DNA of 48,204 nucleotides from Levilactobacillus tangyuanensis (lineage in GTDB: Bacteria > Bacillota > Bacilli > Lactobacillales > Lactobacillaceae), in NCBI RefSeq assembly GCF_003946545.1, contig NZ_RHOA01000013.1:1-48204 (forward strand). The letters are read 5' to 3'. The position numbers and the translations under genes are program-made. The notes below the pieces were generated by a model, which was not told the origin of the DNA, searched no databases, and was given only the letters and a program-made list of their open reading frames with translations. Of this stretch, positions 29,321-37,538 are shown one piece after another. Position 1 is the stretch's first letter; the number at the start of each line of letters is the position of its first letter.

Positions 29321-29520
29321 AAAAAAAGTCCCTTACAAATTAATTTGTAAGAGACGAGATTACCCGCGGTACCACTCTGATTGACTTAAAAGTCCACTTA
29401 AATGATTTATTTGATAGTGTCATCATTGCTCCGTTCCCACCCTTAATCCTATCCGGCTTCCATTATCCCGGACTTGCTGTAAGGCTTGGTGATGGTACTT
29501 ATTCAACGATGGTTAATGCC
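29321..29520 (-). promoter_or_regulatory. T-box riboswitch controlling argS
   Basis: On the minus strand the T-box core reads GAGTGGTACCGCGG, followed by a terminator with stem 29328-29340 / 29343-29355 and seven T residues. Upstream, a stem I can be folded: CATCGTTG pairs with CAATGATG, AGTA is on the 5' side of the internal loop and GAACGGAG on the 3' side. The variable base of the bulge is T (TGGT), which matches a tRNA with discriminator A. The candidate specifier is CGG (Arg) within GAACGGAG. Confidence 0.9.
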
Positions 29521-29536
29521 TCCGAATAATAAGAAA

Positions 29537-29555
29537 GACGACCATGAAGGCCGCC
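29537..29555 (-). terminator. Weak terminator after tRNA-Gly
   Basis: The minus strand forms GGCGGCC-TTCAT-GGTCGTC, a 7-base-pair stem with two G-T pairs, followed by TTTCTTATTATT. It may part tRNA-Gly from the argS leader. Confidence 0.5.
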
Positions 29556-29564
29556 CCATTCGAA

Positions 29565-29635
29565 AGCGGGTGACGGGAATCGGACCCGCGACGCAAGCTT
29601 GGGAAGCTTGAATTTTACCACTAAACTACACCCGC
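29565..29635 (-). tRNA. tRNA-Gly (anticodon CCC)
   Basis: A 71-base tRNA without encoded CCA. The acceptor stem GCGGGTG/CACCCGC, the D-arm and the anticodon stem CAAGC/GCTTG with loop TTCCCAA give anticodon CCC, reading GGG. The T-loop is TCCGATT, with C where U55 is usual. The discriminator is T, as expected for bacterial tRNA-Gly. Confidence 0.93.
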
Positions 29636-29647
29636 ACAACACAAAAA

Positions 29648-29676
29648 AGTATAGCATACCTCTAACAGGTTGTCAT
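29648..29676 (-). promoter_or_regulatory. Promoter of tRNA-Gly
   Basis: On the minus strand: ATGACA (-35), 17 bases, TGC-TATACT (-10, extended), then about 12 bases to the tRNA 5' end. Confidence 0.75.
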
Positions 29677-29714
29677 TACTTTTTTGCAATTAAATGCAAA
29701 CAATTTCATGAATA

Positions 29715-29945
29715 CTAATCTTCGTCAGATTTTGCTTCGATAATTTTTGCCGCAGACTTCCGCACTACCGCACGGTTATTCATATCTCCAACTGCCGTTT
29801 TATCGGCTGGGTCGAAATCGCGAATCTCAACTAAAACTGAATTATCATACACTTTAGACACTTCACCCGTAAAGTCATGTTCCAACGGGCCAAACTTCTT
29901 TGCCGCGATTATGTCGCCAATCTTAATCTCAACTTCAGCCATCAT
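29715..29945 (-). CDS. DUF2187-family small protein
   Basis: A 76-residue acidic protein of KOW/SH3-like type (IKIGDIIAAKKFGPLEHDFTG), typical of DUF2187 (Bacillus YkvS-like). Two ATG codons stand in tandem (29945, 29942) after AGGGAG; either may be used. Function is unknown. It is a single gene upstream of tRNA-Gly on the same strand. Confidence 0.8.
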   Translation of the reverse strand: MMAEVEIKIGDIIAAKKFGPLEHDFTGEVSKVYDNSVLVEIRDFDPADKTAVGDMNNRAVVRKSAAKIIEAKSDED

Positions 29946-30269
29946 TCGTCGCTCCCTTCATCTGCAAACTTCAATTATAGACATGTTGACCGACCTTAGC
30001 AAGTAAACACCTCATGGACGCAATCCAATTGTAAAGATTCTGCAACAATGGGAGAAAACCGAAGTTTCGGTGGCCAATCTGACCCCATTTCTTCTCTGAA
30101 CGGCAAAACCCGAATTTCCATCTGAGAACCCGTCGATTCGGTTGATTATCACGAACAATACCACCGGATTCCGCCAAGGCACATCCGTATTCTTTCACTC
30201 GAAAATACGTTATACTCTAGGCGTTGCGTCATCGATTTTTTAAAGAATTCTAGAGGAGGAATTTTTATT
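29946..30269. other. Divergent intergenic region between DUF2187 gene and amidase
   Basis: It holds a -10 TATACT at 30211-30216 for the amidase and an inverted repeat ACCGAA-GT-TTCGGT at 30058-30071. A 75-codon minus-strand frame here has no ribosome site and is not accepted as a gene. Confidence 0.5.
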
Positions 30270-31517
30270 ATGAAAGCATGGCATCATTGGGTGCTTGGGG
30301 GACTCGCTATGACCGCGGGCATCATTGGTCTGGCTTGGGGCACCACCACCGCCAGCGCTAACTCAATCAATACTTATATTAGCAATCAAGGCTATTCAAC
30401 ACCTAAGATTACCAAAGCCATTTGGTCGGGCTTTCCTAAATACAATTACCGGAATAACAAACCCGAGGGCGTGGTCGTCCATGAAACGGCCAATCCACAT
30501 TCTACATTGACCAACGAAGTGTCCTACATGAAGAATAATTATCAAAACGCGTTTGTGCATACCTTCGTTGATGCCGGCAGCATCGTTAATATTGCCAACA
30601 CCAAGTACCTGAGCTGGGGAGCCGGCCCTATCGCTAATAACCGCTACGTTCAATTTGAACAGGTTGAGGTTCATTCTAAAGCGGCCTTTGCCAGCGAGTT
30701 AAACAACGCCGCCTACTACACAGCATACATCTTGAAACAATATGGCCTAACGCCTAAACGTTACACGACCGTGCTCTCTCACCATGATGTCTCTAATAAT
30801 CTGGGCGGAACCAATCACTCCGATCCGGACGCTTACTGGTCAAACAGTGCTAAGACTTACTTCGGCACGACCTATAACATGACCGACTTTGTGGCTCTGG
30901 TTAAGACGCAATACGCTAAATTAGGTGGAGCACCAACCACAGACACCACGACCGATGAGAATCAACACACCACCGCACCGGTTGCTCCTAAGCCAAAGAC
31001 GGTGGCCTATAACAAGGCCACTAATAACGAAACGGCTACCTTGAGCAATAATTATACCAAGTGGTCCGTGTACAACCACGTCAAGGGCACCAAGGGAGCG
31101 ACCAAGATTGGCTGGGGTCGCCTGAGTGCAGACTATCGTGGTGCGAAGGTTTACGTTGATAACCGCGCCGTAAAGCAAGGTGGCTGGAGTGGCACCTGGT
31201 ATCGAATTCGTTTCAGCAAGAACGCTAAAACAAAGTACTGGGTCTACAGTGGTGTCTTGAACTTTCCTAAGGTAACGTACACCAACGATTCAGGGACGGC
31301 AACATTGGTGACAACTCACGCGCCTCTGTACAACCACGTTTTAAACTCGAATTATCTTTCTAAGACCGTGGCCTACGCCGACAGCTTCCCTGCTGGTACC
31401 AAGGTCACCATCAACAAAAAGGGCTACAAGGCTAACGACGGATCGACCTGGTTCCGCATCGCCCTTAGCGGCAAATCCTATTGGATTAAAAATACCAATT
31501 TAGCCGGTCAGGCTTAG
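30270..31517 (+). CDS. Secreted N-acetylmuramoyl-L-alanine amidase with GW-type repeats
   Basis: A 415-residue wall hydrolase. The signal peptide (about 1-31, ending TTASA-N) is followed by an amidase-2 domain (about 45-205) with zinc/catalytic residues in VVVHETANP, HTFVD and LSHHDVS...HSDPDAYW. A Thr/Pro linker (about 218-245) leads to two GW/SH3-like modules (about 245-330 and 335-412) that should bind lipoteichoic acid or wall. AGGAGG precedes ATG. The build resembles the amidase half of staphylococcal Atl and Listeria GW autolysins. Confidence 0.93.
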   Translation: MKAWHHWVLGGLAMTAGIIGLAWGTTTASANSINTYISNQGYSTPKITKAIWSGFPKYNYRNNKPEGVVVHETANPHSTLTNEVSYMKNNYQNAFVHTFVDAGSIVNIANTKYLSWGAGPIANNRYVQFEQVEVHSKAAFASELNNAAYYTAYILKQYGLTPKRYTTVLSHHDVSNNLGGTNHSDPDAYWSNSAKTYFGTTYNMTDFVALVKTQYAKLGGAPTTDTTTDENQHTTAPVAPKPKTVAYNKATNNETATLSNNYTKWSVYNHVKGTKGATKIGWGRLSADYRGAKVYVDNRAVKQGGWSGTWYRIRFSKNAKTKYWVYSGVLNFPKVTYTNDSGTATLVTTHAPLYNHVLNSNYLSKTVAYADSFPAGTKVTINKKGYKANDGSTWFRIALSGKSYWIKNTNLAGQA

Positions 31518-31522
31518 CCAGT

Positions 31523-31558
31523 AATAAAAGGGTCCGGAATTCTCCGGGCCCTTTTATT
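31523..31558 (+). terminator. Terminator after amidase
   Basis: A 16-base-pair stem with one G-T pair; the loop is short and the T-rich arm ends the hairpin. Confidence 0.85.
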
Positions 31559-31584
31559 CACCACAACTTGAGAGGATGACAAGC

Positions 31585-32109
31585 ATGGGAAAAATTATCT
31601 TTTATGGGGCTACTTCATTGGATGGTTATCTTGCAACGATTGACGACCGGATTGAATGGCTAACGGGTCTGACCGGCCTACCTGAAAATATTGGCGCCGA
31701 CATTCTGGGATCCATGTCGACCGCTATTCTTGGGCGCACCACCTACGACTATCTTCAAGCGGCCGCGCCAGACATGCCTCTAAACCCATTCAACTCAGAA
31801 ATGGCCAGTTATGTGTTAACCCACCGACCCTTGCCAGATGGCGCGGGTGTCGCCTTTAGGGAAGATAACGTCATCGACTTGGCCAAGGAACTGCAGACCC
31901 AGGGCAACGTCTGGATCGTTGGGGGCAGTGCCATTTTGACTCCACTCCTAGCGGCTGACCTCGTGGATGATCTGTATCTGCAGATCGCCCCCACTCTGTT
32001 GGGTCGCGGCAAGCGACTCTTCGGCAACTTAACGAGTGCCCACCAATTCGAACTGCGGGCAACTCACCAGTATGGGCCCTTGGCTGAGTTGGTCTTCAGC
32101 CGCCGTTAA
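31585..32109 (+). CDS. DHFR/RibD C-terminal-like reductase
   Basis: A 174-residue protein of the RibD C-terminal (dihydrofolate-reductase-like) fold, with N-terminal FYGATSLDGYLA, ILGRTTYD and C-terminal VGGSAILTPLL for NAD(P)H binding. Such stand-alone YyaP/YwjB-type proteins have no defined substrate. ATG 31585 is 9 bases after AGAGG; the ATG at 31576 abuts it. Confidence 0.87.
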   Translation: MGKIIFYGATSLDGYLATIDDRIEWLTGLTGLPENIGADILGSMSTAILGRTTYDYLQAAAPDMPLNPFNSEMASYVLTHRPLPDGAGVAFREDNVIDLAKELQTQGNVWIVGGSAILTPLLAADLVDDLYLQIAPTLLGRGKRLFGNLTSAHQFELRATHQYGPLAELVFSRR

Positions 32110-32179
32110 ATTAGTATTCGTTGTCCCGGGATTATGGTAGTCTAGACTTATCTAGTACATTTGCTAAGGAGCGATAAGT

Positions 32180-32521
32180 ATGTGGTTAGCACTTCACCTC
32201 GGGACTTGGATTGTCCTCACCATCTTGGTCATTCTTGGCCTGACTCGCCACGCCGAGAAGCGGGTCAATCAATTTCTAATTTTGTCGCGCCTAGGCTACC
32301 TCGTCATGATTATTAGTGGCGTGGTCCTCACCATTCGGACCTTTAGTCATGATCCCCTATTAATTTCCCTCAAGTTTATCTTAGGGATCGCGACAATTGC
32401 TCTGATCGAAATTAGTTTCGGTCGTAAACTCGAACGAGACACCCATCATCTCATCTACTGGATCCTGGGGATTGTCGCGCTCATTACGATTGGCTTAGGC
32501 CTCACACTAGCCTACTTTTAA
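32180..32521 (+). CDS. YisL-like (DUF1516) four-helix membrane protein
   Basis: A 113-residue protein made of four hydrophobic segments (about 3-20, 36-51, 63-78, 92-112), the pattern of UPF0344/YisL. AAGGAG precedes the ATG. Function is unknown. Confidence 0.85.
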   Translation: MWLALHLGTWIVLTILVILGLTRHAEKRVNQFLILSRLGYLVMIISGVVLTIRTFSHDPLLISLKFILGIATIALIEISFGRKLERDTHHLIYWILGIVALITIGLGLTLAYF

Positions 32522-32529
32522 CGAAAACA

Positions 32530-32568
32530 AAAAAGACGTTACCCCTTCGGTTTGGGTAACGTCTTTTT
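32530..32568. terminator. Bidirectional terminator between yisL-like and Asp racemase genes
   Basis: A perfect 15-base-pair stem with A-run on the left arm and T-run on the right, serving convergent genes. Confidence 0.93.
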
Positions 32569-32575
32569 GCTTGGT

Positions 32576-33286
32576 CTAAGATTCCCGGTGCTTCAATGCT
32601 AATTCCAACGATCGGTCAACTAGGACTGATTGCGCGTCAATCAATGGCAGTGTCGTTTCCGGCTCGCGTTCCTGGGCCAGCGAAAGCTCCGTACAACCGA
32701 GAATTACCACGTCAGCCTTCTGTTCAGTCATCATCCGCTTTAGAATCCGGTGATACAGATTACGGTCAACATGATTATTCTGCTTAATATCATCGTAAAT
32801 CAATCGCATGGTTTCCGCTTCGATATCCGCAGTTGGTAACACGGGTTCCAATCCGGCATTAGCCACTTCATATTCAATAATTCGGTCAGTAATCGTTCCT
32901 TGCGTCCCCGTGATTCCAATACGCTTAGCGTTTGGAAAACGCCGCTTGATTTCTTTAACGGCTTCTCTTGGCATATGCAAGATGGGAATATCTGTGGCCG
33001 CTTGGAGATCATCGTAGAAGTAATGCGCCGTATTACATGGTAGCGCAAAGAATTCAGGACCTAAGGCACTCTGTTGCTTAATGTCCTCCAGCAAGTCTGG
33101 TAATGGATTGGCCTGACTATGATCCATGATGTACGTCGTCCGGTCGGGAACCGTTGCATGATTGACCAAGATGTAGTTTAAATAGTCCTGATCAGTATGC
33201 GCTGGCGTCCGCAAATTCAACTGATGAAGATAACTTTCGGTTGCCATGGTTCCCATGCCACCGATAATCGTAAAGAACTTTTTCAT
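32576..33286 (-). CDS. racD: Aspartate racemase (Asp/Glu racemase family)
   Basis: A 236-residue cofactor-independent racemase. The two catalytic cysteines are plain: C84 in LPCNTAH and C198 in LGCTELS. GGMGTMAT at the N-terminus is the family start. It begins 5 bases after the D-aspartate ligase stop, so the two are co-transcribed. In Lactococcus the equivalent pair supplies D-Asp for the peptidoglycan cross-bridge, which makes Asp the likely substrate. Confidence 0.9.
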   Translation of the reverse strand: MKKFFTIIGGMGTMATESYLHQLNLRTPAHTDQDYLNYILVNHATVPDRTTYIMDHSQANPLPDLLEDIKQQSALGPEFFALPCNTAHYFYDDLQAATDIPILHMPREAVKEIKRRFPNAKRIGITGTQGTITDRIIEYEVANAGLEPVLPTADIEAETMRLIYDDIKQNNHVDRNLYHRILKRMMTEQKADVVILGCTELSLAQEREPETTLPLIDAQSVLVDRSLELALKHRES

Positions 33287-33291
33287 AAGTC

Positions 33292-34548
33292 TTACCCCTT
33301 ATTTTCGGCGAAATACTTCTTAAAGTTAACGGTATAGTTGTGTTGCATCCATTGAATCAAGGCCCAACGTTTCAGGTTCATGTCCTGGTCATAACGATAG
33401 GTCGTCCCATATCGGCCCTCGGAAATTAACTTGAGCGCACGATCCTTGTCGGCGTTTTCTCGAGTATATTCCTTAAAGACTTTCACTGGCACACCCAACC
33501 ACAGTGAGTGTTGACTGTCGTCCTTGTTGGCCCGAACCGTTGGCGCATCCTTCAATTCACCCTTAACGTAGTCCTTGACCACCCAATCGGCCAAGTTGTA
33601 GCCATTCAGCGTCACGAAGAAACTGCTCCGGCCTTGGCGTAAATTAATTTCAAATAGCTTGAACGATTGGTCACGAGAATCATATTTCATATCGAAATTT
33701 GCATAGCCGGTAAATTCAATGGCTTCCAAGAACTTCTGGATTTGATCATAGATCTGGTCGTTGTATTCCGGAATAATTGCCACGTAATTACCAATGGCAG
33801 ATGGTGCCGGATCTTCCAGCAAAGGATGGCCCAGACACATCATCTTCACGTGATGGTGCTGATCAACGTAGGCGTTCAATACCCGCATGTTGCTGTCATC
33901 CCCGGGAACAAAGTCCTGGAGAATTAAGTCGGATTGATAGCCATTATCGTAGATCTTCTTCAAGATATCGCGGAATTCGGCTTCGGACTGAATCCGAAAG
34001 GCCTTCTTCCGCCCCTCAAAGTGAACATCTAACCATTCCACACTGTTGGCCGGTTTCAGGGCAACTGGATAATCAAAGGGTTGCTCAACGGGTTCAGCCG
34101 CCGTCGCCTGGGCCTTGCTGATCGTCCGCGTTGCCGGATAAGGTAACCCATACTGGTCGCAGACCTTGTAGAAGTTCTCCTTATTGTTCAACTGCTTTAA
34201 CTTATCGTAATCAATGTATGGGCAGATGAAGACGTCTTCTAATTCTGCCTTGTGTTTACTGATTAACTCAGCATAGCCATCCCCACAACCAATCAAGATC
34301 ACGGGTTCCGGATGATCCGCGTAACGTTCCTTGAGTTTCCGCATGGTTTCAATCCAAACGGGATCTTCATCGAAGCCCGGAATCAATTCCACGTCAACCA
34401 CCTTTGTATACCGGGTCGGTGCTAACTGAATGCTAGCAAAGGCCTGGACGGGTTCGTGATACAGGTCATAAAATGACCGTGCCATACCATAAACGTTAAA
34501 GTCACTCCCCAATAGAATGGGGGTGAACTGCTTTCCATTGGTTTCCAT
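33292..34548 (-). CDS. asl: ATP-grasp D-aspartate ligase (peptidoglycan cross-bridge)
   Basis: A 418-residue ATP-grasp carboxylate-amine ligase. The nucleotide-binding lobe contains VALKPANSVEW and ILQDFVPGDDSNMRV; the metal-binding end has FKLFEINLRQGRSS. This matches Asl of Enterococcus faecium and Lactococcus, which joins the beta-carboxyl of D-Asp to L-Lys of the UDP-MurNAc-pentapeptide. The adjacent racemase and AsnH-like gene support this. A weak IR separates it from the upstream asnH-like gene. Confidence 0.88.
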   Translation of the reverse strand: METNGKQFTPILLGSDFNVYGMARSFYDLYHEPVQAFASIQLAPTRYTKVVDVELIPGFDEDPVWIETMRKLKERYADHPEPVILIGCGDGYAELISKHKAELEDVFICPYIDYDKLKQLNNKENFYKVCDQYGLPYPATRTISKAQATAAEPVEQPFDYPVALKPANSVEWLDVHFEGRKKAFRIQSEAEFRDILKKIYDNGYQSDLILQDFVPGDDSNMRVLNAYVDQHHHVKMMCLGHPLLEDPAPSAIGNYVAIIPEYNDQIYDQIQKFLEAIEFTGYANFDMKYDSRDQSFKLFEINLRQGRSSFFVTLNGYNLADWVVKDYVKGELKDAPTVRANKDDSQHSLWLGVPVKVFKEYTRENADKDRALKLISEGRYGTTYRYDQDMNLKRWALIQWMQHNYTVNFKKYFAENKG

Positions 34549-34593
34549 AACGAATTAAAGTCCCTTCACAACTACTTATTTCTATATATAAAG

Positions 34594-34639
34594 ACGATCA
34601 AGGTTGTTATTGGAGTCGTCCGCTAACAACCTTGATCGT
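34594..34639 (-). terminator. Long inverted repeat between asnH-like and D-Asp ligase genes
   Basis: A perfect 16-base-pair stem (34594-34609 with 34624-34639) with a 14-base loop. On the minus strand it is followed by TCTTTATATA, a modest T-tract, so it is probably a partial terminator. Confidence 0.65.
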
Positions 34640-34673
34640 TATCGGCGCACCATTATAGGCTGCCGGCTTATGT

Positions 34674-36554
34674 TTACGCTTGCGTCAGATGCACTTGGTC
34701 AATAGTCTTGGCCGTGGTGTTTTCTGGGAAGTAAACTTCGTACCACAAGATAAATGTGTAAATCGTAAAGATCTTTTGCATGCTGGATTTACCGTTGATG
34801 TGCTCGTTTAAGATAGCCATCAAGGCTTCCGTGTTAAAGAACTTGTGCGCCACATCAGAATTGAAGGCTTCAATAATCCGTGACTTGTAAGGTTCTTCCT
34901 TGATCCAGCTAGCGATTGGAGATGGGAAGCCCAGCTTCTCTTTCTTCGCAATCTTTTCTGGTAATTCAGACGTGGCAGCGGTCCGCAGAGAAATCTTCGT
35001 TTCGTCTGGGCGAATCCGCGTCTTGACTGGCATAGTTGCAGCAAACTTTGCAACTTCACGGTCAACCAATGGCGTCCGCAATTCCAAAGAGTTGGCCATA
35101 CTCATACGGTCAGCCTTGTGCAGAATGTCGTAAGGTAACCAGGTGTTGATGTCAAAGTATTGCATTTGAGTCATCTCATCCAAGCCCTTAACATCATCGA
35201 AGAGGTGCTTCGTGTAGGCACCAGCATCCCGGTTAAGCTTAGGATTCTTCAAGATTTGGTCACGATCATGGTGATCAAAGACGTAGTTGACCCGGTAGTA
35301 ACGTTCGCTCAGTGGTTGGGCCCCACGGACTAAGAACCGCCGACCATGGAATCGTGGCATCTTCTCAGCAATGGACCCTAACATCTTACGGATTGGCTTA
35401 GCAACCCACTTCTGGTAACGTTCGAATGGAATAGCTTCCAGATAAGTGTTGTAGCCACCGAAGAACTCATCGGCACCTTCACCAGACAAGGCAACCTTCA
35501 CAGCCTTCCGCGTTCCCTTGGAAAGATAGAAGAGTTGCATAGCTGATGGGTTGGAGAGTGGTTCGTCCATGTAGTACATGATGGTTGGTAAAATGTCAAA
35601 GTAGTCGTCACCGGTCATATAGAGTGGCGTATTCTTTTGGTTGATTTCCTTGGCGAATTCTGAAGACCAGCTTAATTCACTGTACTTGGAATTCTTAAAT
35701 CCTAAGGAGAAGGACTGAATTGGCTTCAGCTTGGAAGCTTCATTCAAGACATATGAGGAGTCAATCCCACTAGACAAGAAACTCCCAACTTCAACGTCGG
35801 CAATCATGTGAGCCTTTACGGATTCGTCAACGATACCGCGAATCTTCTCAGCATCGCCCTCAACCGTTTGGGAATTGTCGATGTGATCGTAATTGAACTT
35901 GAAGTAACGATGCGTTTCGGTCTTACCATCCTTGTGCAGGAAGTATTGACCAGGCAGCAACTTGTAAACGTTCTTGAACATCGTGTCACGTGAAGGAATA
36001 AATTCAAAACTCAAATGAATGGGCAACAGAGCTTCGTTGAATTCCTTCTTGAACTTTGGATGGTCCAAGAATGCCTTGATTTCTGATGCCCAAAGGAAGC
36101 TATCGCCATCATCATAGTAATAGAGTGGCTTGATACCAAAGTGGTCCCGGGCACCAAAGACTTCCTTAGTGACACTGTCATAAATAACGAAGGCGTACAT
36201 CCCCCGCAAATGACCTAACAAATCTGGACCCCAGGCGTCATACCCGTGAATCAAGACTTCAGAGTCAACTTCCGTTTGGAACTTGTACCCCATCTTTTGC
36301 AGTTCTGCTCGAATTTCTTGGTAGTTGTAAATTTCACCGTTGAACGTCAAGACCTTGGTCTGGTCATTGTTGAACATCGGTTGCTTCCCGTGAGCCAAGT
36401 CAATGATTGAAAGCCGACGGAACCCCATAACAGCGTTCTCGTCATGGAAGAAAGCCTCATCATCAGGCCCCCGGTGTTTGATCCGATCAGCCATAGCATT
36501 AATCGTGGTAGTCGGGACATCCTTTTGGTTTACGTAACCAACGAATCCACACAT
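34674..36554 (-). CDS. asnB: Asparagine-synthetase-like glutamine amidotransferase (AsnH/AsnB)
   Basis: A 626-residue protein with an N-terminal class II glutaminase (Met then Cys2 in MCGFVGY; RLSIIDL, FNGEIYNY) and a C-terminal synthetase domain with the PP-loop SSGIDSSYV. Sequence alone says AsnB. Its neighbours suggest the AsnH role: amidation of the D-Asp bridge to D-Asn, as known in Lactococcus. True asparagine synthesis remains possible. The promoter is a TGC-TAAAAT extended -10 at about 36637-36645. Confidence 0.9.
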   Translation of the reverse strand: MCGFVGYVNQKDVPTTTINAMADRIKHRGPDDEAFFHDENAVMGFRRLSIIDLAHGKQPMFNNDQTKVLTFNGEIYNYQEIRAELQKMGYKFQTEVDSEVLIHGYDAWGPDLLGHLRGMYAFVIYDSVTKEVFGARDHFGIKPLYYYDDGDSFLWASEIKAFLDHPKFKKEFNEALLPIHLSFEFIPSRDTMFKNVYKLLPGQYFLHKDGKTETHRYFKFNYDHIDNSQTVEGDAEKIRGIVDESVKAHMIADVEVGSFLSSGIDSSYVLNEASKLKPIQSFSLGFKNSKYSELSWSSEFAKEINQKNTPLYMTGDDYFDILPTIMYYMDEPLSNPSAMQLFYLSKGTRKAVKVALSGEGADEFFGGYNTYLEAIPFERYQKWVAKPIRKMLGSIAEKMPRFHGRRFLVRGAQPLSERYYRVNYVFDHHDRDQILKNPKLNRDAGAYTKHLFDDVKGLDEMTQMQYFDINTWLPYDILHKADRMSMANSLELRTPLVDREVAKFAATMPVKTRIRPDETKISLRTAATSELPEKIAKKEKLGFPSPIASWIKEEPYKSRIIEAFNSDVAHKFFNTEALMAILNEHINGKSSMQKIFTIYTFILWYEVYFPENTTAKTIDQVHLTQA

Positions 36555-36636
36555 GTGCGTATCCCCTTTTTCATATCTAAAGTTTAAAAAGTATTTTTAG
36601 TCGTTCATTAAAATTAAATGAATTACAACAACCATT

Positions 36637-36645
36637 ATTTTAGCA
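36637..36645 (-). promoter_or_regulatory. Extended -10 promoter of asnH-like gene
   Basis: The minus strand reads TTTGC-TAAAAT about 83 bases before the ATG. The -35 is unclear. Confidence 0.45.
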
Positions 36646-36703
36646 AATTTATTCTGTGAATGCCATATTATTAAGGATTCTTAAGGGTTCTCACGCTATT
36701 TTC

Positions 36704-37405
36704 CTATTGGGGTGCCAGAGCCGCCAAATCATCAACCGCCAAAACCTTAATTTGACGACGTCCAATCGTCTCGATAACCTCATCCTCAACTAGTTGATGG
36801 AGTTTACGACTTAATGACTCTGGCGTCATCCCTAAATAGGCCGCCAAGTCCTGTTTACTCATTGGCAGGTCAACCACGCCAGCCTGATAATGACTGAGAG
36901 CCTGTAGATACCCGGCCAGCCGAGGCAACGCATCCGGTATTGCCATCAGGGTTGCCTGACGCTCAGCGGCCTTAAGCCGATCGGCCAGGGCCCCAAGGAG
37001 CCGCATGGATAGCGGTGGCATTCGTGAAATCAAAGTGGTTAGGGAATCACGCGAGATCGTACACAACTCCGTGGTCATGGTCGCCTCCGCATACGATCCA
37101 TGGATTTCATCCGTGAACAAGGCAATCTCGCCAACGAAGTCGCCAGGATTCAGGACCCGTAAGACCTGTTCCTTGCCCTCTGCCGATAAGTGGTATAGGC
37201 GAACCTGACCACTATTGACGATATACAGCGTCTGCGAAACTTCGCCCGCATTAAAGACTGATCCGCCCTTATCCGCATGGATGGGCCGGGTCACTTGAGC
37301 CACTGATAGCAGTTGATCCTCGGCTAGGCTTTGAAAGATTGGGACCTGAGAAACACATTCTAATTCCCGCTCAATCGAATGCCCATGCTGATGTCCATGT
37401 TCCAT
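36704..37405 (-). CDS. Crp/Fnr-family regulator, FLP-like
   Basis: A 233-residue transcription factor with a cNMP-type effector domain (about 20-130: GEVSQTLYIVNSGQVRLY, LNPGDFVGEIALF), a dimer helix and a C-terminal helix-turn-helix (about 180-210: MSKQDLAAYLGMTPESLSRKL). The N-terminus is His-rich (MEHGHQHGH). Cys residues at 17 and 115 sit about where Lactobacillus casei FLP has its redox-active pair, so a thiol switch is likely rather than an Fe-S cluster. AAAGGAG precedes the ATG. It is divergent from the PepD gene. Confidence 0.88.
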   Translation of the reverse strand: MEHGHQHGHSIERELECVSQVPIFQSLAEDQLLSVAQVTRPIHADKGGSVFNAGEVSQTLYIVNSGQVRLYHLSAEGKEQVLRVLNPGDFVGEIALFTDEIHGSYAEATMTTELCTISRDSLTTLISRMPPLSMRLLGALADRLKAAERQATLMAIPDALPRLAGYLQALSHYQAGVVDLPMSKQDLAAYLGMTPESLSRKLHQLVEDEVIETIGRRQIKVLAVDDLAALAPQ

Positions 37406-37490
37406 CTTGACATCTCCTTTGTACTAATAGGTCTATTCTAACAAATAAATCAGGGGAACCGGTAAACAACGTCTCCGCCGCCCAGGAATG

Positions 37491-37499
37491 TGCTATAGT
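37491..37499 (+). promoter_or_regulatory. Extended -10 promoter of pepD
   Basis: TG-C-TATAGT, 39 bases before the ATG. Confidence 0.5.
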
Positions 37500-37538
37500 A
37501 TGGCTAATAACGACTAGACCCTTCAAGGAGGCTTTTTT

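Noticed and set aside
29971-30198. 75-codon minus-strand frame between the DUF2187 gene and the amidase
   Set aside because: No ribosome site; it lies over the amidase promoter region.
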